Assembly: GCF_013266735.1 (NCBI RefSeq)
Contig: NZ_JABSNU010000022.1
Location: 1 to 62,979, forward strand
Direction: 5' to 3'
Source of the DNA: Pedobacter foliorum
Lineage (GTDB): Bacteria; Bacteroidota; Bacteroidia; Sphingobacteriales; Sphingobacteriaceae
Length of the DNA stretch: 62,979 nt
The position numbers and the translations under genes are program-made. Below the pieces are notes generated by a model, which saw only the letters and a list, made by a program, of their open reading frames with translations, was not told the DNA's origin and did not search any database. Below are positions 33,877 to 42,930 of the stretch, piece by piece. The first letter of the stretch is position 1. Each line of letters opens with the position of its first letter.

Positions 33877-34905
33877 TTAAATTGATGCTCTGCGGGTATA
33901 GTAAAAAGGTACTTCAACATGGCGTCTGGAGTTGTCCAGTATAAGATTAGCAGCCACAGTACCCATAAATTTAAAGTCAGTAGAAATAGTAGTAATACCA
34001 TTCAATAATATTTTCTTTAAAGGTGTTTCATTGTAAGATATTACTCCTACATCCTTTCCTATTTTGAATTTCATACTAATCAGTCTTTCTAATAAATTCA
34101 CAAGATCAGCTTCCATTAAATTAATAAAAGCTTCACCTTCATTTATCGGCTCCTGAGATATATCGCTAACTACATAATGAGAAAAAGCATATTGCTGACA
34201 AAAACGATGAAAACCATCTAAAATCTCTTTAGGGAAATAACTTCTTTTAGGGAAAATAATCTTCAATGTATGATATTTACTAAGCTCATTACGTGCTTGC
34301 TCTAAAGCATCATATATATTCTTTTCGAAATTCTCGTAAGCAGCCGCATAATCACCATCAACACCCTTAATTTTTTTGTCCAATAAAACCAGCTTTTCTT
34401 TTGGAATGGTATTGATGATATCTCGTGCGTATTCTTCGCCTTCAATAAAATGAGGAATAATCACATAATGTGAATATTCCTCTTTCTTATCATTTAGAAA
34501 TCTCTTAAAAAGTCTGAAATCATTATTGTAGATGTAAAAATCTACTGAAACATCTTCGCCTAGTGCCGCGATAAATGCATCATAAACGATCTTTTTGTGT
34601 GCACTAAGCTTATTAAAAAGCAGAAACACTTTCAGTTTCTGTTTAAAATCAATACTCGAAATATAATAGCCCTTACCGGGAACTGAATTGATTACGCCAA
34701 TGTTTTTAAGATACTTATATCCTTTTTCAGCAGTATCTCTGGATATCTCCAGCTTATAACTCAGCTCATTAATAGAAGGTAATAAATTATCCTTCTTTAA
34801 TTTACCTAGTTCAACAGCTTTTATTATTGCGCTCGACAGCTGCAAATATTTTGGCGTTGCAGAATACTCATCAATATGAATAAAATCAAAAAACTTAGTC
34901 TTCAT
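33877..34905 (-). CDS. GntR-family regulator with sugar-binding-like effector domain
   Basis: A 342-aa protein. Residues about 8-80 are a GntR winged helix: 'PKYLQLSSAIIKAVELGKL', 'LLPSINELSYKLEISRDTAEK' and 'SVPGKGYYI'. The remaining 250 residues are alpha/beta with 'KKIVYDAFIAAL' and 'DVGVISYNETPLKKIL', resembling a LacI/periplasmic-binding-type effector fold. Encoded between a rhamnosidase and rhaT in the same direction, it is probably the rhamnose-responsive regulator of the locus. Bacteroides instead uses an AraC-type RhaR, so regulation differs between the lineages. Confidence 0.88.
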   Translation of the reverse strand: MKTKFFDFIHIDEYSATPKYLQLSSAIIKAVELGKLKKDNLLPSINELSYKLEISRDTAEKGYKYLKNIGVINSVPGKGYYISSIDFKQKLKVFLLFNKLSAHKKIVYDAFIAALGEDVSVDFYIYNNDFRLFKRFLNDKKEEYSHYVIIPHFIEGEEYARDIINTIPKEKLVLLDKKIKGVDGDYAAAYENFEKNIYDALEQARNELSKYHTLKIIFPKRSYFPKEILDGFHRFCQQYAFSHYVVSDISQEPINEGEAFINLMEADLVNLLERLISMKFKIGKDVGVISYNETPLKKILLNGITTISTDFKFMGTVAANLILDNSRRHVEVPFYYTRRASI

Positions 34906-34958
34906 CTTTCTAAAAGTAAGTATTTTAATGCAATTGCCTAATATCAGACAAATAAGTA

Positions 34959-37625
34959 TTACCTAATTTCGAACTGGTATTTACCAGCTCCTACATTAGT
35001 TTTAACCATAACAGCTTTACCGTCCTTATATGCCTTTTTACCATCTGCTAATGGGAAAGTAATTGTAGCACTGGAATTTGCAGGAATAGTTACTGTATAA
35101 ATCACAGCATTTCCTGATCTTTTCCATGAAGAAACGATTTTACCATATGGGCCATCATGCTCTGCTTCAAAGTGCTCTAATCCCGTAACAAAATTAGGAC
35201 GAAGCTGAACATTCTTAAATCCAGGTTGTAGCTCATCAGGATGAATACCTCCAAGGCCTTTAAAGAACCAGCCACCTATTTCACCAAACATCATGTGATT
35301 TAATGAGATGTCTCTTTCTGCTTTTATATCCCAGTTTTCATATAAAGTCGTTGCTCCATTAACAATCCACCATCCCCACGAAGGGTAAGTATCCTGTGCC
35401 GCTAATTTATAAGCAGTTTCTGCCTGACCATTATCACTCAATGCATTTAGTATTGCTTTAGCTCCTAACACACCAACATCCAGATGCATTCCATCAGCTG
35501 CGACTCTTTTAGCAAGATTCTCTGCAACTTTTGTTTTAAGCTCTTCAGGTACCAATCCCCATTGCAGGGCTACACTTAATTCAGTTTGTACACCTGATGC
35601 ATAAATACCCGTTGCACGGTTTAAATATTTATCGTTGATTGCTTTTTTAATTTTCTCAGCAAGGTTACTGTAGTAACTATAATCCGCCTGTTTGCCGAAC
35701 ATTTTCGCTGCCTTTGCAAGGATAACTGCATCCACATAGTAATAAGTAGAAGACGTATATTCTAACGAAGATTGTGACTTCACAGGAACCCAATCACCCC
35801 TACCAAAAGTTGTTAAACCATTAGGACTAATTTGCTCTATGTAATTCACATATCTTTTAATACTGCCATAAGAATCCGATAGCAATTTACTATCACCATA
35901 AAACATGTATATATTCCAAGGAATTATAGCAATTGTACTCGTCCAATCAGTTCCATTGGCCGATCCATAACCCCATCCACCTGTAGGTATAATATCTGGG
36001 AGCACACCGTTTGGCTGTTGCTCATCCCTATGGTCAGCAAGCCATTTTTCGTAAACCGTAATACCATCAAAATTGAATAGTCCAGTCTCAACGGCAAAAT
36101 GCCCGTCACCGGTCCATCCGTTTTTCTCTCTTTGCGGACAATCAGTAGGATATCCCATTAAGTTAGACAGGTAAGAGTTATTAGTTGCCCACCATAACCT
36201 GTCAATCAACTTATTAGAAGAGCTTATTTTACCTGTAGGAGTAACATCACTGTGCATAAAATAACCGGTGATGCTTTCCTTAGTTAACTGAATAGGTTTG
36301 CTACTAGTTACCTCTACATATTGAAACCCTTTGTAATTAAACTTAGGCATAAATTCAAGCTCTCCTTTACCAGATAGCGTAACGATATCAGTTTGAAAAG
36401 GATCAGTATTGTCCTTCGGACGATAGTAAACATCGATATTAGAAAGATCAACTCTTCCATTTGCATACAAACGTTCGCCATGTTTAACGCGAATGGTGGT
36501 TCCTTCCTCGCCGCTTACCTTAATTTTGGTAACTCCAGAAATATTACGACCCAAATCAAACACATATACCGTATCATTAACTTTTTGCATTGTTTTAGAA
36601 GGAATTTCCTCAACATTACGAATTGGCTGCATTACCTGACTTACCAGGTTATTAGATGGAGCTGCCCTTAACGAGATGCCATTCCATTTCTTATCATCAA
36701 AATCAGCAGTGTTCCATCCTGGTTGTTCTTTACGGGCATCATAATGCTCAGCAGTATAAATATTATTCAGTACTATCGGGCTTGAGCTGGTTTTCCATCC
36801 ATCACCAGAAGTAACTACATCAACCGATCCATCTTCATAGGTAATTCTCAAATCCAAGCAAAAAGTAGGTCTTGCTCTCCATGGCGCCTTATCGAAATTC
36901 CATACCCCTATAGATTGGTGATTATACCAACCATTACCTAATAAAACACCTACAGCATTTTTACCACTCTGAACTTGTGCAGTAACATCATAAGAAACAT
37001 ATAAAGTACGTCTGTCAAAACGAGTATACATTGGATCCAGTCTGTGGTTTCCTACCTTTTTACCATTCAAATATAATTCATACAAACCCGCAGCCGCGAT
37101 ATATGCCCTTGCCGATTTAACCTTTTTAGCAGGTTGAAATACTTTTCTAAAATATGGAGCCTCACGTTTATCGATATCATTTCCATCACTGATCCAGGTA
37201 CCTTTCCAGTTACCAATTTTCATCATCCCGGTTTCAAAACTTGCTACCGGAGCTGATGAAATAAGTTTACCATCTTTATCCCAAAGCTCAACTGCCCAAA
37301 AATATTTGGTAAATGCCTCAAGCGGTTTTCCATTATAATTAACAAGACTGGCAGAAGAAACCACTTTTCCCGATTCCCATGCAAGCCCCTTTTTCCTTAC
37401 AACCTCTGCAGAATCTTTACCTACAATAACTCTATAGGCAGTTTGCTTAGCACCCTGACGATCATCCGTCATCATCCATGATAAACGCGGGTTTAATAAA
37501 TCAACACCTATTGGATTTATTAAATGTTCACATTGTAAACTTGACGGTCTAGTTTCATTAGAATACGCCTTTTCTACAGCAGAAAAAGCAAAGAGCAATA
37601 GCAAAAAAGAATAAAGAAGTTTCAT
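34959..37625 (-). CDS. GH78 alpha-L-rhamnosidase A
   Basis: An 888-aa secreted enzyme with signal peptide 'LLYSFLLLLFAFSAVEKAYS'. The opening 'CEHLINPIGVDLLNPRLSWMM' is typical of GH78 N-terminal domains. The (alpha/alpha)6 catalytic part has 'TDCPQREKNGWTGDG', in which E follows R directly, the spacing seen in Bacillus RhaB. The C-terminus has 'LNHMMFGEIGGWFFKGLGGI' and a beta-sandwich. It removes terminal alpha-L-rhamnose from glycans or glycosides. It is the first gene of the minus-strand rhamnose set and divergent from the SAM riboswitch region. Confidence 0.93.
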   Translation of the reverse strand: MKLLYSFLLLLFAFSAVEKAYSNETRPSSLQCEHLINPIGVDLLNPRLSWMMTDDRQGAKQTAYRVIVGKDSAEVVRKKGLAWESGKVVSSASLVNYNGKPLEAFTKYFWAVELWDKDGKLISSAPVASFETGMMKIGNWKGTWISDGNDIDKREAPYFRKVFQPAKKVKSARAYIAAAGLYELYLNGKKVGNHRLDPMYTRFDRRTLYVSYDVTAQVQSGKNAVGVLLGNGWYNHQSIGVWNFDKAPWRARPTFCLDLRITYEDGSVDVVTSGDGWKTSSSPIVLNNIYTAEHYDARKEQPGWNTADFDDKKWNGISLRAAPSNNLVSQVMQPIRNVEEIPSKTMQKVNDTVYVFDLGRNISGVTKIKVSGEEGTTIRVKHGERLYANGRVDLSNIDVYYRPKDNTDPFQTDIVTLSGKGELEFMPKFNYKGFQYVEVTSSKPIQLTKESITGYFMHSDVTPTGKISSSNKLIDRLWWATNNSYLSNLMGYPTDCPQREKNGWTGDGHFAVETGLFNFDGITVYEKWLADHRDEQQPNGVLPDIIPTGGWGYGSANGTDWTSTIAIIPWNIYMFYGDSKLLSDSYGSIKRYVNYIEQISPNGLTTFGRGDWVPVKSQSSLEYTSSTYYYVDAVILAKAAKMFGKQADYSYYSNLAEKIKKAINDKYLNRATGIYASGVQTELSVALQWGLVPEELKTKVAENLAKRVAADGMHLDVGVLGAKAILNALSDNGQAETAYKLAAQDTYPSWGWWIVNGATTLYENWDIKAERDISLNHMMFGEIGGWFFKGLGGIHPDELQPGFKNVQLRPNFVTGLEHFEAEHDGPYGKIVSSWKRSGNAVIYTVTIPANSSATITFPLADGKKAYKDGKAVMVKTNVGAGKYQFEIR

Positions 37626-37730
37626 TAAAATAGTTCAAGTGAAATTTAGTGTGTTTACAATGTTAATTTTCTTGGGCATTTTCAGCAACCCGTACTGTCC
37701 TGCTCAAAATACAAAATAATTATTTTATTA

Positions 37731-37744
37731 AATCCTATAGGATT
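37731..37744. promoter_or_regulatory. 14-bp perfect palindrome AATCCTATAGGATT
   Basis: A self-complementary 14-mer lies in the divergent region between the GH78 gene and the SAM riboswitch, 14 bp before the -7 box at 37758. It could be a dimeric regulator site for either direction. Confidence 0.4.
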
Positions 37745-37757
37745 ACTAGATTATTTG

Positions 37758-37765
37758 TATATTTG
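37758..37765 (+). promoter_or_regulatory. -7 promoter box of the riboswitch-SusCD transcript
   Basis: TATATTTG matches TAnnTTTG perfectly, 29 bp before the first base of riboswitch stem P1. A transcript starting a few bases after it would carry the whole aptamer. Confidence 0.55.
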
Positions 37766-37794
37766 TGCCAGCAAATGGTTCTTAAAACTTCCTG

Positions 37795-37899
37795 CTTATC
37801 AAGAAAGACTGAGGGATTGGCCCTATGATGTCTTAGCAACCTCTACAATTCATTGTAAAAGGTGCTAATTCCAATTCGCTGCAAAGCGAAAGAGATAAG
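37795..37899 (+). ncRNA. SAM-I (S-box) riboswitch
   Basis: The conserved S-box core is all present in order. P1 is CTTATC (37795-37800) with GATAAG (37894-37899). P2 and its kink-turn region have AAGA, GAGGGATTGGCCC and ATGA, then TTAGCAACC. P3 is ACAAT/ATTGT. The J3/4 core is AAGGTGCTAATTCC, and P4 is TTCGCT-GCAA-AGCGAA followed by AAGA. S-box aptamers bind S-adenosylmethionine and lower expression of sulfur and methionine genes when SAM is plentiful. Downstream on the same strand are a short ORF and the SusC/SusD genes. Confidence 0.95.
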
Positions 37900-37924
37900 A
37901 TGAAATAGCGTTACGCTACTTATC
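37894..37924 (+). promoter_or_regulatory. Possible expression platform: anti-P1 hairpin
   Basis: The 3' strand of P1, GATAAG (37894-37899), can pair instead with a second CTTATC at 37919-37924. An inner stem TAGCG/CGCTA (37906-37910 and 37914-37918) stacks beneath it. This hairpin and P1 exclude each other. No T-run follows, so it would not be a classical terminator. Confidence 0.4.
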
Positions 37925-37989
37925 AACCATCATTAACCAAATCTAATTCTGTTCAAGACAAGTATGTGAAGGGCTGACCTAAACAATAA

Positions 37990-38109
37990 ATGTATAAAAA
38001 CATGACACAGAAAGTACACCAAAAAGAAATGCGCTGCTCATCTCCACCTAACAACTCCTCTGCCGGTTTTATGGCCGGTCAAAAACGAATGCACTGCTGC
38101 AATATCTAG
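37990..38109 (+). CDS. Met/Cys-rich short ORF, candidate leader peptide
   Basis: ATG at 37990 opens 39 codons ending TAG 38107-38109; an inner ATG at 38002 would give 35. The peptide has five Met (1, 5, 14, 28, 34) and three Cys (16, 36, 37), so 8 of 39 residues contain sulfur. It shows 'EMRCSSPPNNSSAGFM' and ends 'KRMHCCNI'. It lies between the SAM aptamer and SusC, 43 bp before the SusC start. Its position and composition suggest either a leader peptide sensing Met/Cys supply or a small sulfur-related protein. There is no signal peptide or membrane segment. Confidence 0.5.
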   Translation: MYKNMTQKVHQKEMRCSSPPNNSSAGFMAGQKRMHCCNI

Positions 38110-38152
38110 TGCAACTAAAAGAATTTATTATACACCCATTTATTTAATTCAA

Positions 38153-41100
38153 ATGTTAAAAACATACAAATTTTTTGTAGGGATTCTTTTATCCTTTTTT
38201 TTCCTACAAACTGTACAGGCACAATCTGTTAAAATAACAGGTACTGTTACAAGTAACCCAGATGGAGAGACCATCCCAGGGGCCTCAATTACCGTAAAAG
38301 GCAAAAAAACAGGAACCACTACCGACAATAACGGTAAGTTCTCTATTACTGCCGATGTTAATGATATATTAAATGTTTCCTATATCGGATATACCACAAA
38401 AGAAGTAACCGTTACAGCTGCAAGCACTACACTAAATATTAAGCTTGATGTTTCCGCAAATGCTTTAAGTGAAGTTGTTGTTACAGCCCTTGGCATTTCC
38501 AAAGAGAAAAAATCTCTTGGATACTCAGTTCAGGAACTAAAATCTAAGGATATATCAACAGCAAAAGAAACCAACATAGTCAATTCACTGGCAGGAAAAA
38601 TTGCAGGTGTACAAACTACCAGCAGTCAGGGTGATATGGGTTCTTCAAGAATTATCATCCGTGGAGAAACTTCCATCTCAGGCTACAACCAACCACTTTT
38701 TGTTGTTGATGGAGTTCCTGTTGATAACTCACAAAACCTTGGCACAGGTGGCTCAAGAGATTTTGCAAACACCATTTCAGATATTAACTCAGAAGACATA
38801 GAGTCTATCAGTGTACTAAAAGGCCCAAATGCAGCAGCATTATATGGATCACGCGCTGCAGCAGGTGTTATACTTATTAAAACTAAAACAGGAAGAGGAC
38901 AAAAAGGACTAGGTATCAGCGTTAACTCAAATACAACATTTTCAAACTTGCTAACCATACCTGATTATCAAAACTCTTTCGGACAAGGTACAAGTGGCAA
39001 GTTTAGCTTTGTTGATGGAAAAGGCGGAGGCATAAATGACGGTGTTGATGAAAGCTGGGGACCAGCATTAGATGGCCGTTTAATCCCTCAATTTGACTCC
39101 AAAGGTGTTGCAGTTCCATTTATCGCACATCCAGACAACGTTAAAAATTTCTTCGAAACAGGTTATACCCTTAATAATGGTATTGCTATTGCCGGATCAG
39201 GAGAAAAACAAGATATCCGATTCTCTTACAACAACCTTACTCAAGGCGGTATATTACCAAACTCTTCTCAAGACAAGAATTCATTATTATTAAACACCAC
39301 TTACAGAATTACACCTAAGTTAACATTAAACGCATCAGCAAACTACATCAAAAGCAATGCAGATAACCTGCCTGCTACCGGTGGAAAACGTGCAACAGGC
39401 CCGATGCTTCAATTTACATGGTTCGGAAGACAAGTAGACATTAGCAAGCTTAAAAACTATAAAGACGAAAACGGAAACAACTTTAACTGGAACAACAGTT
39501 ACTATAGCAACCCTTACTTCATTGCTTATGAAAATACAGTTGGTCAGAAACGTGATCGTATCATTGGTAGTGCAGAATTGAATTACAAAATCACTAGCGC
39601 ATTATCAGCCAACTTCAGAACAGGAAATGATTATTACACAGACCGTAGAAAGATCAAAATTGCTTATGGAACAAATGGTACACCATTCGGTTCATATGAA
39701 GAAGATTCATATACAGTTAATGAAAACAATACAGAAGGTCGTTTAGAATACATTAAAAAACTAAGCTCAGACTTCTCATTAGATGTTTTGGCTGGAGCTA
39801 ATATCAGAACTTCAACCTTCGAACAAAACAATCAAAAAGCAACTAAACTAGCTGTAAACGGCTTGTACACATTAAGTAACTCAAGAGACCCGTTAGTATC
39901 TTCAAACTTTTACAGCAAACTTAAAACCTATAGTTACTTTGGATCAGCTCAATTAGGCTTTAGAGACTATGCTTACATCAATGTAACAGCACGTAACGAT
40001 TGGGATTCTAGTTTACCAAAACCAAATTTATCTTACTTCTACCCTTCTGTTAACGGAAGTTTAATTCTTACTGAAGCTTTCGACATTAAAAATGATGTAC
40101 TTAGCTTTGCTAAAGTAAGAGGAGGATGGTCTAAAGTAGGTAAAGCAACAGCCCCTTATCAACTTACTGATACATATAGCTTTACAACTCCATTCAACGG
40201 AAACCCTCAACAATCAGCAAATCCACTAGCGTTAAACCCAAATCTTCTACCTGAGATTACCAAATCAGCAGAAGCTGGTTTTGAAGTAGGATTGTTTGAT
40301 AACCGTATTAAGCTAGATCTAAGTGTATACAACACCAACAGTATCAACCAAATTTTAAGTGTTGATGTTAGTTCGGCTACCGGATATTCACAGAAACTAA
40401 TTAACGGTGGAAGCATGAACAACAAAGGTTTAGAAATTCAGCTTGGACTAACCCCTGTTAAACAAAAAGATTTCAGCTGGGACATCAATTTAAACTACTC
40501 ACTTAACCGCAGTAAGGTTACTGAGCTAGATAAAGAAGGACTTATTAGCAGTTACAACATTGGTACAAGTGGAACTTTAGATGTACTGGCAGCAGTAGGC
40601 CAACCTTACGGAACTTTCTTCGGAACAGCTTATCAACGTGATGCAGCAGGACAAATTGTGGTAAGTGCTGATGGCACACCTGTTATTAATCCATCAAAAC
40701 AAATCCTTGGTAAATTTACACCAAACTGGGTAGGTGGAATCACAAATAGCTTTACTTACAAAAACTTCAATTTAAACTTCCTTGTCGACGCCAGAATTGG
40801 TGGTAAAATATTCTCAGGAACCAACTCTACAGGAACTTACACAGGAGTACTTGCAAGCACTATGAGAGGAAGAAACACTGAAAATGGTGGACTTACCTAC
40901 ACGGCAGGTGGCACTACATTTAACGACGGGATGATTTTTGATGGCGTATTGGCCGATGGCACAAAGAACAGTAAAATCATTCCTGCCGAAGAGTATTACA
41001 AAGCTACAACCAAAGCAGATGAGCAATTTGTTTACAGCGCTTCTTATATAAAACTAAGAGAGGTAAAACTAAGCTACAACATTCCTTCTCAATTCGTTAA

Positions 41101-41281
41101 AAAGATTGGCTTGCAGGATGCTACATTCTCACTAGTAGGACGTAACCTATGGATTATCCATAAAGATGTGCCAAACATCGATCCTGAAACTGCATTAAAT
41201 ACAGGAAATGCTCAAGGTCTGGAAAGCTTAACACTTCCAACAACAAGATCATTTGGTTTTAACCTTAACTTCAAATTCTAG
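38153..41281 (+). CDS. SusC/RagA-type TonB-dependent outer-membrane transporter
   Basis: A 1042-aa protein with signal peptide ending 'LQTVQAQ' (about residue 24). Next come a CarboxypepD_reg-like domain ('ITGTVTSNPDGETIPGASI', 'VSYIGY'), a plug domain opening 'LSEVVVTALGISKEKKSLGY' with 'IRGETSISGYNQPLFVVDG' and 'ISVLKGPNAAALYGSRAA', and a 22-strand barrel ending in aromatic 'FGFNLNFKF'. It imports a ligand captured by the SusD partner, powered by TonB-ExbBD. It follows a SAM riboswitch, which is unusual for a glycan SusC and points to a sulfur-containing or methionine-linked substrate; that is inference. Confidence 0.93.
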   Translation: MLKTYKFFVGILLSFFFLQTVQAQSVKITGTVTSNPDGETIPGASITVKGKKTGTTTDNNGKFSITADVNDILNVSYIGYTTKEVTVTAASTTLNIKLDVSANALSEVVVTALGISKEKKSLGYSVQELKSKDISTAKETNIVNSLAGKIAGVQTTSSQGDMGSSRIIIRGETSISGYNQPLFVVDGVPVDNSQNLGTGGSRDFANTISDINSEDIESISVLKGPNAAALYGSRAAAGVILIKTKTGRGQKGLGISVNSNTTFSNLLTIPDYQNSFGQGTSGKFSFVDGKGGGINDGVDESWGPALDGRLIPQFDSKGVAVPFIAHPDNVKNFFETGYTLNNGIAIAGSGEKQDIRFSYNNLTQGGILPNSSQDKNSLLLNTTYRITPKLTLNASANYIKSNADNLPATGGKRATGPMLQFTWFGRQVDISKLKNYKDENGNNFNWNNSYYSNPYFIAYENTVGQKRDRIIGSAELNYKITSALSANFRTGNDYYTDRRKIKIAYGTNGTPFGSYEEDSYTVNENNTEGRLEYIKKLSSDFSLDVLAGANIRTSTFEQNNQKATKLAVNGLYTLSNSRDPLVSSNFYSKLKTYSYFGSAQLGFRDYAYINVTARNDWDSSLPKPNLSYFYPSVNGSLILTEAFDIKNDVLSFAKVRGGWSKVGKATAPYQLTDTYSFTTPFNGNPQQSANPLALNPNLLPEITKSAEAGFEVGLFDNRIKLDLSVYNTNSINQILSVDVSSATGYSQKLINGGSMNNKGLEIQLGLTPVKQKDFSWDINLNYSLNRSKVTELDKEGLISSYNIGTSGTLDVLAAVGQPYGTFFGTAYQRDAAGQIVVSADGTPVINPSKQILGKFTPNWVGGITNSFTYKNFNLNFLVDARIGGKIFSGTNSTGTYTGVLASTMRGRNTENGGLTYTAGGTTFNDGMIFDGVLADGTKNSKIIPAEEYYKATTKADEQFVYSASYIKLREVKLSYNIPSQFVKKIGLQDATFSLVGRNLWIIHKDVPNIDPETALNTGNAQGLESLTLPTTRSFGFNLNFKF

Positions 41282-41287
41282 AACATC

Positions 41288-42724
41288 ATGAAATTCAAAT
41301 ATATTCCAATCCTATTTTCTGCAATCATAGCAACCTCTTTCACCTCTTGCAAAGATGAGCTGGCAGATATCAATAAAAACCCTAATGCTGCAGAAAATCC
41401 ACTGCCTGATTATTTGTTAACTGGTGCAATAAAAAACACTACTGATGCATACTGGGGGACCAACAACATCAACTCAAGTCTATTATTCATCCAACAATGG
41501 TCAAAAATACAATACACTGATGCAGATCGTTACATCTTTGCTAACACAGACCTTCAGGACTTATGGATTACCGGTTACACAAAAGGCATTATCAATCTTA
41601 ACAAACTAATTGAGATAGCCGATGCGCAACAGAATACCAACTACAGAGGTGTAGCTAAAGTATTAAGATCATGGACATTCCTTTTATTGACAGATGCTTA
41701 TGGCGATATCCCTTATTCTCAATCTATTCAGATAAAGCAATTTGTAACCCCCGAATATGATACACAGAAAGATGTTTATTTCGGATTACTTGAAGATTTG
41801 AAATCAGCACAAGCTGATTTAAAGCTAGATGGTAAAGCAATTGCAGGCGATATCATTTACAGCGGAAAGATTGATCGTTGGAAGAAATTCACAAATGCGC
41901 TAAGATTACGTATTGCTTTACGTATAGCAGATCGTGAACCGGAAAAAACCAAAGCTGTACTTGCTGAAATTAAAGCTGAAGGTGGTGATTTCATTAGCAG
42001 CAATGCTGAAATAGCACAATTGGTATATTCAACCTCTCCAAATCAAAACCCGATCAGCAATACCTTTGATACACGTAACGACCATAGAATCAGCAAAACA
42101 ATAGTAGATAAACTGAAAAGCTTAAGCGATCCTCGCCTACCAATATTTGCTAGTCCAACTCAAGATGCTACACCAGAAACTTATGTTGGTGTTCCAAATG
42201 GTTTGCTTACAAGTGATGCCAATAGCCTTGGATTAAACAAAACATCTAAACCGGGTGCTTATTTCCTTGCTCCATCTGCCCCTGCAGTTATCATCAGCTA
42301 TTCTGAAGTATTGTTTGACCGTGCAGAAGTAGCCGCACGTGGTTTTAGTACTGAAAATGCAGCGGCACTTTATAAACAAGCTGTAGAAGAATCATTAAGA
42401 CAATATGGAATATCAGAAGGAGCCATCACAACTTACACTAATCTCCCAGCAGTAAAATACGACGCTACTAACTACAAAAAATCTATTGGAGATCAGAAAT
42501 GGATCGCTCTATTTGGTCAGGGGTTAGAAGCCTTTACTGAGTGGAGAAGACTTGACTATCCTGAACTTGCACCAGCAGTTGCCGGTACATTAGGTGGAAA
42601 ACTACCGGTAAGATTTATATACCCGGGGCGTGAGCAATCACTTAACGGTGTAAACTACAAAGCCGCAGTAGCCAGACAAGGTGCAGACCTACTTACTACT
42701 AAGCTATGGTTTGATGTTAAATAG
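41288..42724 (+). CDS. SusD/RagB-family nutrient-binding lipoprotein
   Basis: A 478-aa protein with a lipoprotein signal 'ILFSAIIATSFTSCKDE' (cysteine about residue 20). The mature part has SusD features: 'LADINKNPNAAENPLPDYLLTGAI', a TPR-like segment 'RGVAKVLRSWTFLLLTDAYGDIPYSQ', and C-terminal 'WIALFGQGLEAFTEWRRLDYPEL'. The 'DAYGDIPY' and 'EAFTEWRR' signatures suggest the SusD-like_2 subgroup, found with peptide or other non-starch systems as well as glycan ones. It starts 6 bp after the SusC stop and forms the outer lid of the transporter. Confidence 0.93.
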   Translation: MKFKYIPILFSAIIATSFTSCKDELADINKNPNAAENPLPDYLLTGAIKNTTDAYWGTNNINSSLLFIQQWSKIQYTDADRYIFANTDLQDLWITGYTKGIINLNKLIEIADAQQNTNYRGVAKVLRSWTFLLLTDAYGDIPYSQSIQIKQFVTPEYDTQKDVYFGLLEDLKSAQADLKLDGKAIAGDIIYSGKIDRWKKFTNALRLRIALRIADREPEKTKAVLAEIKAEGGDFISSNAEIAQLVYSTSPNQNPISNTFDTRNDHRISKTIVDKLKSLSDPRLPIFASPTQDATPETYVGVPNGLLTSDANSLGLNKTSKPGAYFLAPSAPAVIISYSEVLFDRAEVAARGFSTENAAALYKQAVEESLRQYGISEGAITTYTNLPAVKYDATNYKKSIGDQKWIALFGQGLEAFTEWRRLDYPELAPAVAGTLGGKLPVRFIYPGREQSLNGVNYKAAVARQGADLLTTKLWFDVK

Positions 42725-42761
42725 CAATTATCCGGAATTATAAATTGATCTGGAAATAATA

Positions 42762-42794
42762 AGAGGGGTGCTTAACAACACTCCTCTTTCTTTT
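42762..42794 (+). terminator. Terminator of the SusCD operon
   Basis: AGAGGGGTG (42762-42770) pairs with CACTCCTCT (42779-42787) with one G-U pair and an 8-nt loop, followed by TTCTTTT. It ends the riboswitch-SusC-SusD unit. Confidence 0.75.
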
Positions 42795-42930
42795 ACCCCT
42801 AAAAAACACATTAAAAACCTACGTTACAACACCTTACATGCAAATAAATTTATTGAACAATAGCCTTCCCCCATTGTTCGTATAATTAATTCTTGTTATT
42901 TTAGTTCAAACTAACTTAACAATTAACGTC

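Noticed and set aside
38153..42724. SusCD as part of a rhamnose-glycan utilisation locus
   Set aside because: Proximity suggests it, but the transcript carries a SAM riboswitch, is divergent from the rhamnose operon and ends in its own terminator; kept only as a less likely alternative.
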